From positions 62,001-126,000 of the forward strand of contig NZ_JAUYHK010000020.1 of assembly GCF_030690045.1 (NCBI RefSeq): a stretch of DNA of 64,000 nucleotides, read 5' to 3'. The notes beneath the pieces were generated by a model. It ran no database searches. It was not told the DNA's origin and saw only the letters and a program-made list of their open reading frames with translations. Source of the stretch: Thalassospira sp. (GTDB lineage: Bacteria > Pseudomonadota > Alphaproteobacteria > Rhodospirillales > Thalassospiraceae). Made by a program: the position numbers and the translations under genes. Each line of letters starts with the position of its first letter. Position 1 is the stretch's first letter. Of the stretch, positions 26,574 to 35,723 are shown one piece after another.

Positions 26574-27530
26574 TTAGTTATTCATTCCATACATGCCGAG
26601 ATCCCGAATGACAGCCTCTGCTGTTTCGCTGTCTGCGCGGGCGCGTGCTTCGTATTGTTCGGGGCCTTCGTAGATCACGAACTCGCCCATTTCTTCCATT
26701 TTTTTCTGGAATTCGTCGTCGGCAACAGTGGTTTTGACGGCATCACGCAGGAAAGCAAGTTCTTCTGCGGGGATGCCTTTGGGTGCAATGACACCCTTCC
26801 ATGACGACCAGGTGAAATCGATGCCCTTTTCAACGGCGGTTGGCGCATCCGGGAACAGGTCGATCCGTTCGGGTTCCATTACAAACAGCACCGAAACATT
26901 GCCAGCTTCAACCTGACCAAGGGCTTCGGCCGGGGATGCAACCATTGCATCAATATGTCCGCCGACGCATGCGGTGCGTGCTTCGGACGATCCGCCGAAC
27001 GGAACGGATTCAATTTTGATCTTGGCCGCCTTGGCAAAGGCTTCGGCCGAAATGTGATTGGCCCCGCCTGCGCCCGAGTTGCCGATTTGGGCAGCTTTGG
27101 TTTTCGAATATTCAAGGAATTCGTCGAAATTGCTGAAAGGTGCATCCTTGCAGGAAACCAGGACTTGCAGGTTGCGACCAAAAAGCCCGATGAATTCAAC
27201 ATCGTCAATCGTATAGGGCGTGCCACCCAGATGCGGCAGGAGGGCCAGGGGCCCCTGTGCGCCGGTGCCCAGCGTGTATCCATCGGGTCGGGGAAACAAT
27301 GCACCCGATGTACCGATCGAACCACCCCCACCGGGCTGGTTGCGTACGACCATCGTGCTGCCTTCGATGTTGCGTTCGAAACTTTCGGCAAAAAGGCGTA
27401 TTGAAAGATCGGTTCCGCCGCCTGCGGCATAAGGAACAATGATCTGAATCGGCCGGTCGGGGAAAGCGAGGGCTTCGGTCGAAAGGGTGGCTGACAGCAG
27501 GGCCGCTGCCATGATGAGTTTCTTGTTCAT
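26574..27530 (-). CDS. tctC: Tripartite tricarboxylate transporter substrate-binding protein TctC
   Basis: Periplasmic binding protein of the Bug/TctC family, 318 residues. A signal peptide ends STEALA before FPDRPIQIIVPYAAGG. The ligand-loop block GGGTDLSIRL and the second family motif VVRNQPGGGGSIGTSG are typical. Start at 27530 is supported by a perfect aaggagg. Bug proteins bind diverse carboxylates; here a hydroxy or sugar acid is expected from the neighbouring enzymes. Confidence 0.93.
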   Translation of the reverse strand: MNKKLIMAAALLSATLSTEALAFPDRPIQIIVPYAAGGGTDLSIRLFAESFERNIEGSTMVVRNQPGGGGSIGTSGALFPRPDGYTLGTGAQGPLALLPHLGGTPYTIDDVEFIGLFGRNLQVLVSCKDAPFSNFDEFLEYSKTKAAQIGNSGAGGANHISAEAFAKAAKIKIESVPFGGSSEARTACVGGHIDAMVASPAEALGQVEAGNVSVLFVMEPERIDLFPDAPTAVEKGIDFTWSSWKGVIAPKGIPAEELAFLRDAVKTTVADDEFQKKMEEMGEFVIYEGPEQYEARARADSETAEAVIRDLGMYGMNN

Positions 27531-27561
27531 GGGTTCCTCCTTGATAGAATTTTGATTTTGA

Positions 27562-28017
27562 TCAGGGCAGCCACACTTGCAGGAATTTTGTGAAGCCGAG
27601 ATAGATGATGCCGGTTGTCAGTAATGGAAACGCAATCAGGACAGTCAGACGCCGTTCGCCGATCAGATACAGCCCGGCGCAAAAGGTGATCAGTGTCGAA
27701 GGCAGATAGCCCAGCGGCATAAACGCGGCGGCATAGGCGACAAGCAAGAGGATAAATATTCCCATCCGTGCCAGGATTTTTTTGTCGGGCATCGGGATGG
27801 TTGTGGTGCCCGTTCTATTTTTCAGGGCACGGACAATCAGGGCTGCTGACAGAATTGCGAGCAACCCGATCATGATCCACGGAAGAAAAGTTGGCCCGGC
27901 CACGGTATTGGCAGCCTGCACCTTTACAAGCGACGTGCGCCATGCGGCAAAGCCGCAGAAGACAAGAAGTCCGCTGCCGATACAGATGCTGCTGCGTGAT
28001 TCGCTGATTGCACTCAC
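27562..28017 (-). CDS. tctB: Tripartite tricarboxylate transporter, small permease TctB
   Basis: Small inner-membrane subunit of 151 residues with four hydrophobic segments (about residues 9-27, 42-62, 84-102 and 108-145). Standard partner of TctA. The start is a GTG at 28017, preceded by gggagg at ideal distance. It is the first gene of a seven-gene minus-strand unit tctB-tctC-tctA-lyase-dehydrogenase-dehydrogenase-pdxA2, whose promoter must lie in the AT-rich 28018-28442 stretch. Confidence 0.9.
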   Translation of the reverse strand: MSAISESRSSICIGSGLLVFCGFAAWRTSLVKVQAANTVAGPTFLPWIMIGLLAILSAALIVRALKNRTGTTTIPMPDKKILARMGIFILLLVAYAAAFMPLGYLPSTLITFCAGLYLIGERRLTVLIAFPLLTTGIIYLGFTKFLQVWLP

Positions 28018-28442
28018 GCGTTCCTCCCTTGTGGGCGTGTGATGGGTTTGCGTGGCATTTTCTGCTTCTTGTTACCGGGCAGGTTAAGTTCGCTTGAAAA
28101 TATGTCAACTTATTTTATTTTTTGGGCATCTTTCTTTTTGATCCTTAAATCAGAAAGCCCTGCTTTTGCAGTTCGCAAACTGGGAAAAATTTTAATTATA
28201 TCAATATATTGTGTGTATTTTTGTATTTTGTTTGCGTTCTGGAATATGATTGAAAGGTTGCATGATGTTGTTCAATATGATGATTATTACAAATTGACAA
28301 ATTAACAAACCGGCCTCTATGGTGGGCATCTTCCTGCGGCGATTCTCTCTAAATATTGAGGGGTTTTGCGGCCCTAGTCGCAAAACGGCATGCCGGTAAA
28401 TTACTGAATTTAACAAGTCGTCACCAACCCAGAGGTCCGAAG
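28018..28442. promoter_or_regulatory. AT-rich divergent promoter region, tct operon / iron alcohol dehydrogenase
   Basis: 425 non-coding bases that are much more AT-rich than the flanks, especially 28090-28310. The stretch separates the tct operon from the alcohol dehydrogenase gene and must hold both promoters. It includes tacaaattgacaaa at 28288-28301, closely matching the element at 19127-19140 before the DUF1537 kinase gene. A hydrophobic reading frame at 28039-28305 is judged spurious. Confidence 0.6.
28288..28301. promoter_or_regulatory. Candidate shared regulatory element (copy 2)
   Basis: tacaaattgacaaa, identical at 12 of 14 positions to tacaaatttacata at 19127-19140. Both copies lie in promoter regions of the acid-sugar module. 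Possibly the site of the GntR regulator at 20249, but AT-richness makes chance similarity possible. Confidence 0.25.
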
Positions 28443-29564
28443 ATGCTTAACCTTTCTCGCCAGATCGAGATTCAACGCCCGTCCATTCTGCGTTTTGGCG
28501 AGGGGGCGGTGTCCACGCTGGCGGAATGGGTTCGCGGGCATGGTTTCAGGAAACCCTTTGTTGTTTCGGACAGTGTCAATGTTGTGAGGCTTGATGTTCT
28601 CGGGCTTTTGGATGTTGCTGTTTTTGGCGATGTGATACCCGAGCCGGACGCGCATAATCTCAATGCGGCGGTCAAGGCGGCCGCCGGATGCGATCTGGTC
28701 ATCGGATTTGGCGGGGGGTCTGCGATGGACCTTGCCAAGCTTGTTTCTGTGATGGTTGATCGGGATGTGCTGCTTTCGAACATTTCGGGCCCCGGTCGTG
28801 CGCCCAAACGGCGTGTCGGGCTGGTTCAGATACCGACGACAGCGGGAACCGGATCGGAAGTTGGAACGCGGGCGCTTGTCACGGATCCGGCGAGCTTGAA
28901 CAAGGTTGCCACCGAGAGCATCGAGATGCTGGCGGATATTGCAATCATCGACCCGGCCCTGACGGTTTCTGTGCCCCCCCACGTTACGGCCGCAACCGGT
29001 GTGGATGCTCTGGCGCATTGCGTCGAGGCATTTACCTCCAAACGTGCGCATCCGCTGATTGATGGTTATGCCTTGCAGGGTATCGAACTGGTGGGGAAAT
29101 ATCTTGCGCGGGCGGTAAGGGATGGAGCCGACATCGAGGCCAGATCAGGCATGGCATTGGCGGCATTTTACGGGGGTATCTGCCTTGGTCCGGTAAATAC
29201 AACTGCGGGTCATGCCGTTTCCTATCCGCTTGGAACGCGACACAAGCTTCCGCATGGATTGGCCAATGCGTTGATGTTTCCGCATGTTCTTGCGATCAAC
29301 GAGCCTGCCGTTCCTGAGAAAACCCGCCAGATCGCCCGCGCACTGGGGCTGGCAGATTATAATGGCACCGAAGACCTGCGGGAAGCGTCCGTGGCATTTT
29401 GCGCATCGCTGGGCATGCGTATGGATATTGGCAGTTACGGTGTTCCTGAAAGCGATTTCGAAAACATGGCGGCCGAGGCCCATGCCATTCGCCGCCTTCT
29501 CGATTGGAACCCGGTTGATCTGTCAAAACAGGATATCCTGGAGCTATACAAGGCAGCATCGTGA
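28443..29564 (+). CDS. Iron-containing (group III) alcohol dehydrogenase
   Basis: A 373-residue NAD-dependent, Fe-type alcohol dehydrogenase. The nucleotide block is VIGFGGGSAMDLAKL and the family signature IPTTAGTGSEVGTRALVTD. Metal-binding residues are in TGVDALAHCVEAF and in the two-histidine stretch HAVSYPLGTRHKLPHGLANA. The ATG at 28443 follows gaggtccga; an in-frame start at 28356 gives an unlikely extension. It is divergent from the tct operon. It may reduce or oxidise a short aldehyde or hydroxy acid arising in the module; relatives include lactaldehyde and maleylacetate reductases. Confidence 0.88.
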   Translation: MLNLSRQIEIQRPSILRFGEGAVSTLAEWVRGHGFRKPFVVSDSVNVVRLDVLGLLDVAVFGDVIPEPDAHNLNAAVKAAAGCDLVIGFGGGSAMDLAKLVSVMVDRDVLLSNISGPGRAPKRRVGLVQIPTTAGTGSEVGTRALVTDPASLNKVATESIEMLADIAIIDPALTVSVPPHVTAATGVDALAHCVEAFTSKRAHPLIDGYALQGIELVGKYLARAVRDGADIEARSGMALAAFYGGICLGPVNTTAGHAVSYPLGTRHKLPHGLANALMFPHVLAINEPAVPEKTRQIARALGLADYNGTEDLREASVAFCASLGMRMDIGSYGVPESDFENMAAEAHAIRRLLDWNPVDLSKQDILELYKAAS

Positions 29565-29772
29565 ACTTGCATTGCCGGAATAATTTTCGGGTTCGGAATT
29601 GAGGTGTTCAGGTTCAATTTGTTTGTTCGCACGGTGATGATTTGTCTTGTGAGGCCAGCTTAAGGGATTTGTGCGCAATACGATGAGGGTTCATTGCTGA
29701 TCTCCTGAACTCTGCATCAGTGTTGATGCATCAATGATTCTCAGCGTCTACAGCTATCTGCGCACAGGTCTT

Positions 29773-31356
29773 TTAATGGCTGGTGCCTTCGGAATAGGTG
29801 ATCTTGTTAAAGACATTGTACTTGCCGACCGGCTTTTTCATCGGGATGCGCCGGATTTCCTCAAGGTTTGCGGCGTCATAGATGACCAGCGCCCCATCGT
29901 CATCCCAGATTGAGACCAGGGCATGTTTGCCGTTGCGGTCAAATTCGACATGGGCGGCGACCTTGCCCGGTTCGGGGCGCAGGGTTTTGACGATTTCAAG
30001 GGTGCGTTTGTCAATCACATGCACCGCATCCTTGTCCGGCCCGAAAAAGACATCGACCCAGGCATAGGGGGTGTTTTTATGGCTGCGCATGAAAAAGCCG
30101 GGGCCAAGTGTTTCGATGGTGCGGATGGTTTGCCAGTTTTGCATGTCGATGATGCTGATTTTGGCATCTTTCAGATGCGGTGTCGCCAGTACCGACCGTC
30201 CCTGATAGTCAAATGTAATGCCCGATCCCAGATGCGGCATGCCATCCAGGGCGATATCGGCGATCTTGCGACCAACCGTCAGATTGACGACCTGACCATC
30301 GCGGCCATTGCGTGCCGCGCCGATCAGATGACGGTAATCCTGGTCAAAAAAGAAATCGTCCAGATTGTCTTCAAGACGGATGCGCCGGACGGGAAAGGGG
30401 CCGTCCTGAACATTGAGGGCCTCGATCATGCCCGGTTCGTAATTATGGACAAATCCGGGGTAAACCGGCCTTGGATTGTCGGCATATGAAATTTCCCAGA
30501 CTTCGGGCAAATCCTTTAGTGCGATGATAAAACTTTGGCGTGGCGGAGCGGTATAAACGGCAGACACCCTTGATGATGTGCCATGATCGCCGACCACCGG
30601 AATTTCCCGGATCGGGGTAAGGTCGCGGGCATCCAGCAATACCAGATTATGGGGCAACATATTGCCCGCCATCACATAACGGCCATCGCCCGATACCGCG
30701 ACATTGCGGGTGTTGAGGCCGACCCGGATTTCGGCAATCAGTTGCAGGGAATAAAGATCATACATCGCGACCCAGCCGTCACGTGAAGCCAGATAGACAA
30801 ACCGCCCGTCCGGTGAATATTTGGCGCCGCCATGCAGGGCAAAGCGGGTGGGAAAACGGGCAAGGGGCCGGAAACTGTCGCCATCCAGAATGGTGATGTG
30901 ATGATCCCCGGCCTCGACCACGGTAAAGATGTTCAGGGGATCGGCATCATATTGTGGCCGGTCAGGCAGGCTTGCCGGATCGACCAGAATGTCATGGCTG
31001 TCAAGAATTTGCGCCATCGGCCATTGCGGGATTTCGGGCAGGGGCGCACGCAGCCATGCCTCAATCCCGGCGATATCCTGCGCCGTTATTTCATCGGCAA
31101 AGGCAGGCATCTGGGTGGCGGCGCGGCCATGGGTGATGACATCATTCAGGGCATGGCCCCGCAATTTTTCAAGGCTTTCGGGCAGCAATGCCGGACCCAT
31201 GCCGCCCAGACGATCGCCACCATGACAGGCCGCGCAATGGGTGGCATAAAGGGCCGTGGCCGGACCATGTTCGGAGGCGAATGTGGAAAAACCCAGCGGG
31301 GCCAATATCATCCAGGCAAGGGCTGTGGCGGTGGCAAAACGCCGAAACATCTTCAT
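29773..31356 (-). CDS. nirN: NirN, dihydro-heme d1 dehydrogenase (c-type cytochrome with d1-type propeller)
   Basis: Periplasmic protein of 527 residues, homologous to NirS, that performs the last step of heme d1 synthesis (forming the acrylate double bond). A signal peptide precedes a single c-heme site CAACH (C41, C44, H45). An eight-bladed propeller-like d1 domain starts at about residue 135. It is longer than the NirF propeller and, unlike NirS, lacks the VASHYNPEF block. The start overlaps the nirJ stop by 4 bases. Last gene of the nir operon, as in Pseudomonas. Confidence 0.88.
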   Translation of the reverse strand: MKMFRRFATATALAWMILAPLGFSTFASEHGPATALYATHCAACHGGDRLGGMGPALLPESLEKLRGHALNDVITHGRAATQMPAFADEITAQDIAGIEAWLRAPLPEIPQWPMAQILDSHDILVDPASLPDRPQYDADPLNIFTVVEAGDHHITILDGDSFRPLARFPTRFALHGGAKYSPDGRFVYLASRDGWVAMYDLYSLQLIAEIRVGLNTRNVAVSGDGRYVMAGNMLPHNLVLLDARDLTPIREIPVVGDHGTSSRVSAVYTAPPRQSFIIALKDLPEVWEISYADNPRPVYPGFVHNYEPGMIEALNVQDGPFPVRRIRLEDNLDDFFFDQDYRHLIGAARNGRDGQVVNLTVGRKIADIALDGMPHLGSGITFDYQGRSVLATPHLKDAKISIIDMQNWQTIRTIETLGPGFFMRSHKNTPYAWVDVFFGPDKDAVHVIDKRTLEIVKTLRPEPGKVAAHVEFDRNGKHALVSIWDDDGALVIYDAANLEEIRRIPMKKPVGKYNVFNKITYSEGTSH

Positions 31357-32600
31357 GATGCGACCCCGATCTGTCCGTAACGCGGGCCTTTTGAAAAGGG
31401 AACGGTTTCAAGGCGCAAATCGCCGCCGACAATGCCCAGTTCGTCATCGGACAAATAACAGCCGGGGTCTTCGGCCCAGGGATCGCCCGTCAGTTGATAG
31501 GCGCGGGTGCGGGTATTGCCGCCGCAAATATCGAGATGGCGGCATTGGCCGCAACGGCCATGAACGGTCCGCGGGCGTTGTTTGAGGCCCGCCATCAGCG
31601 GGTCTGCCGTATCCATCCAGATATCGGAAAAGGCCCGTTCGCGGACATTGCCCAGTGTATGTTGCCACCACATGGTATCAGGATGGACATTGCCCAGATT
31701 GTCGATATTGGCGACATTGACGCCGGACGCATTTCCGCCCCAGCGGTGTAACATCTGTTCGATGCGCGGGCTGGCCTGCGGGTAATGGCGGTCGATCCAG
31801 AATTTCAGAAAGACGCCGTCGGCATCATTGTTGCCGGTGACATAATCGCGCATCACACCTTTGCGGATATCCTGTTCGCACCGGGCAAACAGCATTTCCA
31901 ACGCCGCGCGCGTCATTTCAAAAAAAGCATGATCCTTGCGGTTATGATTGCCTCGCCCGGCATAATTCAGGTGTGAGAAGTAAAACTTGTCGATCCGTTC
32001 CCGTTCGACCAGATCCAGTAAACCCGGCAAATCCTGATAATTTTCGCGGGTCATGGTGAACCGCACACCCACCGGCAACCCGGCATTGCGGCAAAGCCGC
32101 ACCCCGCGCAGTGCAAGGTCAAACCCGCCATCCAGTCGCCGGAAATAATCGTGGGTTTTGTCCAGCCCGTCCAGACTGATCCCGACATAATCATATTGCG
32201 CCCTGGCGATCCGGTCGATGTTGTGTTCGTCAATCAGGGTGCCGTTGCTTGACAGCGCGACATAAAATCCCATTTCCCTGGCGGCGGCGGAAATATCAAA
32301 AATATCAGGCCGCATCAGGGGTTCGCCGCCCGAAAGAATCAGGACAGGCACGCCAAAATCCTTGAGATTGGCCATCACGGCAAAGATTTCTTCGGTCGTC
32401 AGTTCGCCGGGGAAATCCTTGTCCACCGCCGACGCATAACAATGCCGACAGGTCAGATTGCATCGCCGGATCAAATTCCAGATCACCACCGGCCCGCGAT
32501 TGACCAGCGATGCGGTTTTGCGGCCCGGTGCCAGCGGTGGCGGGGCACCGTTTTCGGTGATATCGATGGCGGCGCGGATATACTGGCTTAATCTGAGCAT
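31353..32600 (-). CDS. nirJ: NirJ, radical SAM enzyme of heme d1 synthesis
   Basis: Cytoplasmic radical SAM protein of 415 residues, responsible for replacing propionates by oxo groups during heme d1 formation. The radical SAM cluster motif is C47-x3-C51-x2-C54 (RRCNLTCRHCYAS), followed by ILSGGEPLMR. A C-terminal cysteine group (CGQCRHLDICGG and a later PGCYL) would bind a second iron-sulfur cluster. ATG 32600 is chosen because NirJ proteins begin MLRLSQY and ggagc lies upstream; an ATG at 32615 would add five residues. Overlaps nirH by 13 bases. Confidence 0.93.
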   Translation of the reverse strand: MLRLSQYIRAAIDITENGAPPPLAPGRKTASLVNRGPVVIWNLIRRCNLTCRHCYASAVDKDFPGELTTEEIFAVMANLKDFGVPVLILSGGEPLMRPDIFDISAAAREMGFYVALSSNGTLIDEHNIDRIARAQYDYVGISLDGLDKTHDYFRRLDGGFDLALRGVRLCRNAGLPVGVRFTMTRENYQDLPGLLDLVERERIDKFYFSHLNYAGRGNHNRKDHAFFEMTRAALEMLFARCEQDIRKGVMRDYVTGNNDADGVFLKFWIDRHYPQASPRIEQMLHRWGGNASGVNVANIDNLGNVHPDTMWWQHTLGNVRERAFSDIWMDTADPLMAGLKQRPRTVHGRCGQCRHLDICGGNTRTRAYQLTGDPWAEDPGCYLSDDELGIVGGDLRLETVPFSKGPRYGQIGVAS

Positions 32601-33112
32601 GGTCTTGCTCCGCATCTTTTGGGTTTGGGTAATCGCAGGCCGGTTTTTTTGAGGATTTTTTCGCTAAACAATACGCGGTGGCTGCGGCATTCTTTGCCCA
32701 GAATGCTGGCAATATCGGCAATGCGGGTATCGATTTCATCGCGTGTTGTGGCATGGATCATGGCAAACAGGTTAAACGGCCAGTCGGGCAAATGGCGCGG
32801 GCGGCGATAACAATGCGAGACAAAGTGCAAAGCCCCGATCTGAAATCCCAGATTATCCACCCTGTCATCGGTCACATCCCAGACACTCATGCCATTGGCG
32901 CGATAACCCAGGCGATAATGATTGGGGATGATACCGATCCGGCGGATAACCCCGATATCTTGCAGGCGTTGCAACCGTTGTTCGACATCATCGGGGCCAA
33001 GGCCGATACCCAACCCGATATCGCGATAGGGATGGGGCGTCAGGGGCAGGCCGTTCTGGGTGGCGCGGATCAGGGCATGGTCGATTTCATCGACAGTGTC
33101 AGAACTGGTCAT
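32588..33112 (-). CDS. nirH: NirH, siroheme decarboxylase subunit
   Basis: A 174-residue Lrp/AsnC-like protein, one of four small siroheme decarboxylase components that convert siroheme to didecarboxysiroheme. N-terminal helix-turn-helix-like fold (HALIRATQNGLPLTPHPY) and an AsnC ligand-domain half, with the Tyr/His/Arg-rich block FVSHCYRRPRHLPDWPFNLFAMIH and RSHRVLFSEKILKK. Length and operon position match nirH of Pseudomonas. Overlaps nirG by 14 bases. The D/L/G/H names rest on order and length. Confidence 0.82.
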   Translation of the reverse strand: MTSSDTVDEIDHALIRATQNGLPLTPHPYRDIGLGIGLGPDDVEQRLQRLQDIGVIRRIGIIPNHYRLGYRANGMSVWDVTDDRVDNLGFQIGALHFVSHCYRRPRHLPDWPFNLFAMIHATTRDEIDTRIADIASILGKECRSHRVLFSEKILKKTGLRLPKPKRCGARPCSD

Positions 33113-33557
33113 CGGGCACCTCCAGACGCAGTTCGAGGAAATATTCCTGTTCCTTGGGGAAGTTCAAAACATCAAGCCCGGTAGCCGTGCGGATGTGAGC
33201 AATGACATCAAAAAGCGCATCCTGACTTTGTGCCAGAATGACAAACCACATATTTAACCGGTCGTGGCGTTTGTAATTATGGGCCACTTCGTCAAAACCA
33301 TTGACGATATCGGCCACCTCATCAAACCGTTCTTCGGGTACGGCAATGGCGGCCAGCGTGACGGCTCCACCCAGCATTTCCGTATTGTAGAGCGGGCCGA
33401 ACCGGCTGATCACGCCGTCCTCCTGAAGGGCGGCAATGCGGGAAATGATGGTGGTTTCGTCACTGCCAAACTGTTTTGCAATTTCGGCAAACGGACGATC
33501 ACAAACCGGAAAGCCGCCCTGCAATCCATTGATCAGGGCGCGGTCAAGCGGGGTCAT
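33099..33557 (-). CDS. nirG: NirG, siroheme decarboxylase subunit
   Basis: A 152-residue Lrp/AsnC-like subunit of the siroheme decarboxylase complex. Compared with NirH it is the short type, with the conserved AHNYKRHDRLNMWFVILA and an acidic C-terminus. ATG 33557 is used because the protein then starts at the conserved helix (MTPLDRALINGLQGGFP) and lies behind a gagaatat site; longer starts run into the nirL tail. It overlaps nirL by 14 bases. It pairs by similarity with NirD (34080), as NirH pairs with NirL. Confidence 0.82.
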   Translation of the reverse strand: MTPLDRALINGLQGGFPVCDRPFAEIAKQFGSDETTIISRIAALQEDGVISRFGPLYNTEMLGGAVTLAAIAVPEERFDEVADIVNGFDEVAHNYKRHDRLNMWFVILAQSQDALFDVIAHIRTATGLDVLNFPKEQEYFLELRLEVPDDQF

Positions 33558-34089
33558 GATATTCTCCTGGCATGGGGGTTGGCAGGGGCGTGACCGTGCC
33601 AGGGTTGTCGGCCTGACCGTAATCGCCGCCGCATTGGCTGAAACAGCGGCGGCTGAACAAAACCCGATGGGGAATGGCGGCCAGATCCAGCCGGGCAACC
33701 AGATGGCGGATTTGCGACTTGACCGTCAGGCGGTCCCGCCCGTGGATCATGCAATACAGATTATAGGGCCAGACGCCGGGAACCCGGTCGCGTTGATAGC
33801 ACAGGGTAACATAGGGCAGGGTCGCTATCGCCCGGCCGGTTTCGGAAACACGGGCGTCGTCGATGTCAAAGACGCACATGGCATTGGCATCATAACCCAG
33901 TGCCCGGTGATGCACGATCAGGCCAAACCGGTTGATGATGCCGCCGTCGTGCAATTCTTCCAGTGCCTGACACAGCCTGCCGGTTTCAACATCCAGCTTT
34001 TCGGCCAGTGCCGCATAGGGTTCGGGCACCAGCGGCAAGCCGTCTTTCAGGGCTGCAATCAGCTTTTTATGCAGGGTGCCTAGTTCCAT
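33544..34089 (-). CDS. nirL: NirL, siroheme decarboxylase subunit
   Basis: A 181-residue Lrp/AsnC-like subunit, similar to NirH: the block YVTLCYQRDRVPGVWPYNLY and HRVLFSRRCFSQCG are shared in kind. An extended, proline-rich C-terminal tail of about 25 residues follows, running over the start of nirG. Overlaps nirD by 10 bases. In some bacteria nirD and nirL are fused; here they are separate. No metal site is expected; the complex binds siroheme. Confidence 0.82.
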   Translation of the reverse strand: MELGTLHKKLIAALKDGLPLVPEPYAALAEKLDVETGRLCQALEELHDGGIINRFGLIVHHRALGYDANAMCVFDIDDARVSETGRAIATLPYVTLCYQRDRVPGVWPYNLYCMIHGRDRLTVKSQIRHLVARLDLAAIPHRVLFSRRCFSQCGGDYGQADNPGTVTPLPTPMPGEYHDPA

Positions 34090-34541
34090 GACAGCGGAAA
34101 TCCCAAATCAAGACGATAATGTTCGATCATTGGCATGTGATGTACCGCAAGACCGGTGGCATCGGTGATCGCACGGGTGGTCTGCCGGATGGCCTCCTGA
34201 TCGGGGCCGGTGATGACGAACCACAAATTGAGTTTATCCTCTCGTTCGTAATTGTGATTGATTCCGGTAAAGCCGCTGATCAGGTGGGCGATTTTTTCAA
34301 GATTTTCGGCAGGAGCGGCCATTGCCGCCAATGTCGATGCCCCGGCGCGCCCGGTGGCATAGGTTGCCCCGATCCGGGACAAGATTTTTCGGTCCTGTAA
34401 ATCGGCCAGGGCGTTGATCACGGCGTCTTCGGTGCTGCCGATTGCAGCGGCGATATCGGCATAGGGATGTGGGGTGACGGGAAATCCGCGTTGATAACAA
34501 TCGATCAGTTTTTTTTGCAATGGGGTGACGGGGCGGGGCAT
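34080..34541 (-). CDS. nirD: NirD, siroheme decarboxylase subunit
   Basis: A 153-residue Lrp/AsnC-like subunit, first of the four decarboxylase genes. N-terminal helix-turn-helix-like part (PLQKKLIDCYQRGFPVTPHPY), then GINHNYEREDKLNLWFVITG, the same motif as in NirG. Start at 34541, 9 bases after the nirF stop. Known complexes pair a short (D or G) with a long (L or H) subunit, which fits the lengths seen here. Confidence 0.82.
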   Translation of the reverse strand: MPRPVTPLQKKLIDCYQRGFPVTPHPYADIAAAIGSTEDAVINALADLQDRKILSRIGATYATGRAGASTLAAMAAPAENLEKIAHLISGFTGINHNYEREDKLNLWFVITGPDQEAIRQTTRAITDATGLAVHHMPMIEHYRLDLGFPLSWN

Positions 34542-34550
34542 GGCGTATCC

Positions 34551-35723
34551 TTACAATCCGGTTTGACCGGCGCGGGCCGACATGAAAATGCCGCTGGGGC
34601 TGTTTAAGGGCAGGCTGGCAATCGGGGCAAGGGTGTAGGGATCAAAGGCCAGAACCTGATTGTCATCGCGCACAGACATCCAGATTTGATCGCCGCGCGG
34701 GCTGAATTCCATGTGTAAAACCCCTTTGCCGGGCTTGATTTCATGGATGATCGTCATGGTTTCGCTGTCGATCACCTGAATGGTGTCGTAATCGGGCACG
34801 GCAAAATTGACCCAGATGGTCCGTTGATCGGGATGGGCCATGACAAAAACCGGCTGTCCGTGGACAGGAATGCGGCCGATTTCGGCCCAGTTGTGCGTGT
34901 CGATCACCAGAACTTCGTGACGGCCAACGGCGGGGACAAAGGCACGATCTCCGGCCATGGCCCAGCCTTCAAGATGGGGCATTTTATAAACCGGCAATCG
35001 TTCCTCGCCCTTGCCGTAATCCGGCAGGATGCGTGTCACACCGCGTTCGGGATGCCAAAGATCCAGCAAGGCCATGCCGTCTTCGCCAAACAGACCGGCA
35101 ATGTAATAACGTCCGTCGGGCGAAATCAGCGCGTCATAGGGTTGGATGCCGATATTTTCAAAGACGGTGATGTCCGGATCGGTACGGGAGCGGGAAAAAT
35201 CGGCAATGCGGATTTCTCCGCTGTCCCACAAGCTATAAACAAACCGGTTGCCCGGCGCATCAACCAGACCGACGACCTTGGACCGGTCCGGGCCGTGGCC
35301 AATCAGGGCGGGCAGATCGGCAACCATTTTCAGGGTTTGGGAATCAAACACCCGAACACCGCCGGGTTCGTAATTGGCGACCGCAATCAGGCTTCCATCC
35401 TGATTGATGGCGCCGCCGATGCTGTTGCCCGCCTGAAGGATCCGCCCGGCAATGCGGTGTGTCAGGATATCGACCTTGGTCAGACCGCCATCGCGGCCGA
35501 AGACAAAGGCATAACGCCCGTCGCGCGAATAGACGATCGAGGCATGGGACAAATCGCCCAGCCCCGGAATGACGGCAATCATTTCCCGGTTGCTGGTATC
35601 GATAATGCCGACTTCGCCGCTGGCGCGGGCAATGACGGTGGCCAGATCGTGGGTGCCACGCGGTTCAAGGGATGTGCATCCAGCCAGAATGGCAAGTGCG
35701 CCCAGAACAAAGGCTGTTTTCAT
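34551..35723 (-). CDS. nirF: NirF, heme d1 biosynthesis propeller protein (lipoprotein)
   Basis: Periplasmic heme d1-binding propeller protein of 390 residues required for a late step of cofactor synthesis. The N-terminus is a lipoprotein signal with lipobox LAGC (lipidated C16), so it should be membrane-anchored. No c-type heme motif is present, which separates it from NirS and NirN. The propeller repeats (YSRDGRYAFVFGRDGG, ISPDGRYYIAGLFG, FSPRGDQIWMSVRD) are clear. Start overlaps the nirC stop by 4 bases. Confidence 0.92.
   Translation of the reverse strand: MKTAFVLGALAILAGCTSLEPRGTHDLATVIARASGEVGIIDTSNREMIAVIPGLGDLSHASIVYSRDGRYAFVFGRDGGLTKVDILTHRIAGRILQAGNSIGGAINQDGSLIAVANYEPGGVRVFDSQTLKMVADLPALIGHGPDRSKVVGLVDAPGNRFVYSLWDSGEIRIADFSRSRTDPDITVFENIGIQPYDALISPDGRYYIAGLFGEDGMALLDLWHPERGVTRILPDYGKGEERLPVYKMPHLEGWAMAGDRAFVPAVGRHEVLVIDTHNWAEIGRIPVHGQPVFVMAHPDQRTIWVNFAVPDYDTIQVIDSETMTIIHEIKPGKGVLHMEFSPRGDQIWMSVRDDNQVLAFDPYTLAPIASLPLNSPSGIFMSARAGQTGL

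Noticed and set aside
28039-28305. Hydrophobic 88-residue frame in the AT-rich gap
   Set aside because: Its content follows from AT-rich DNA; no ribosome site, no family pattern, and it covers the promoter region of two divergent units.
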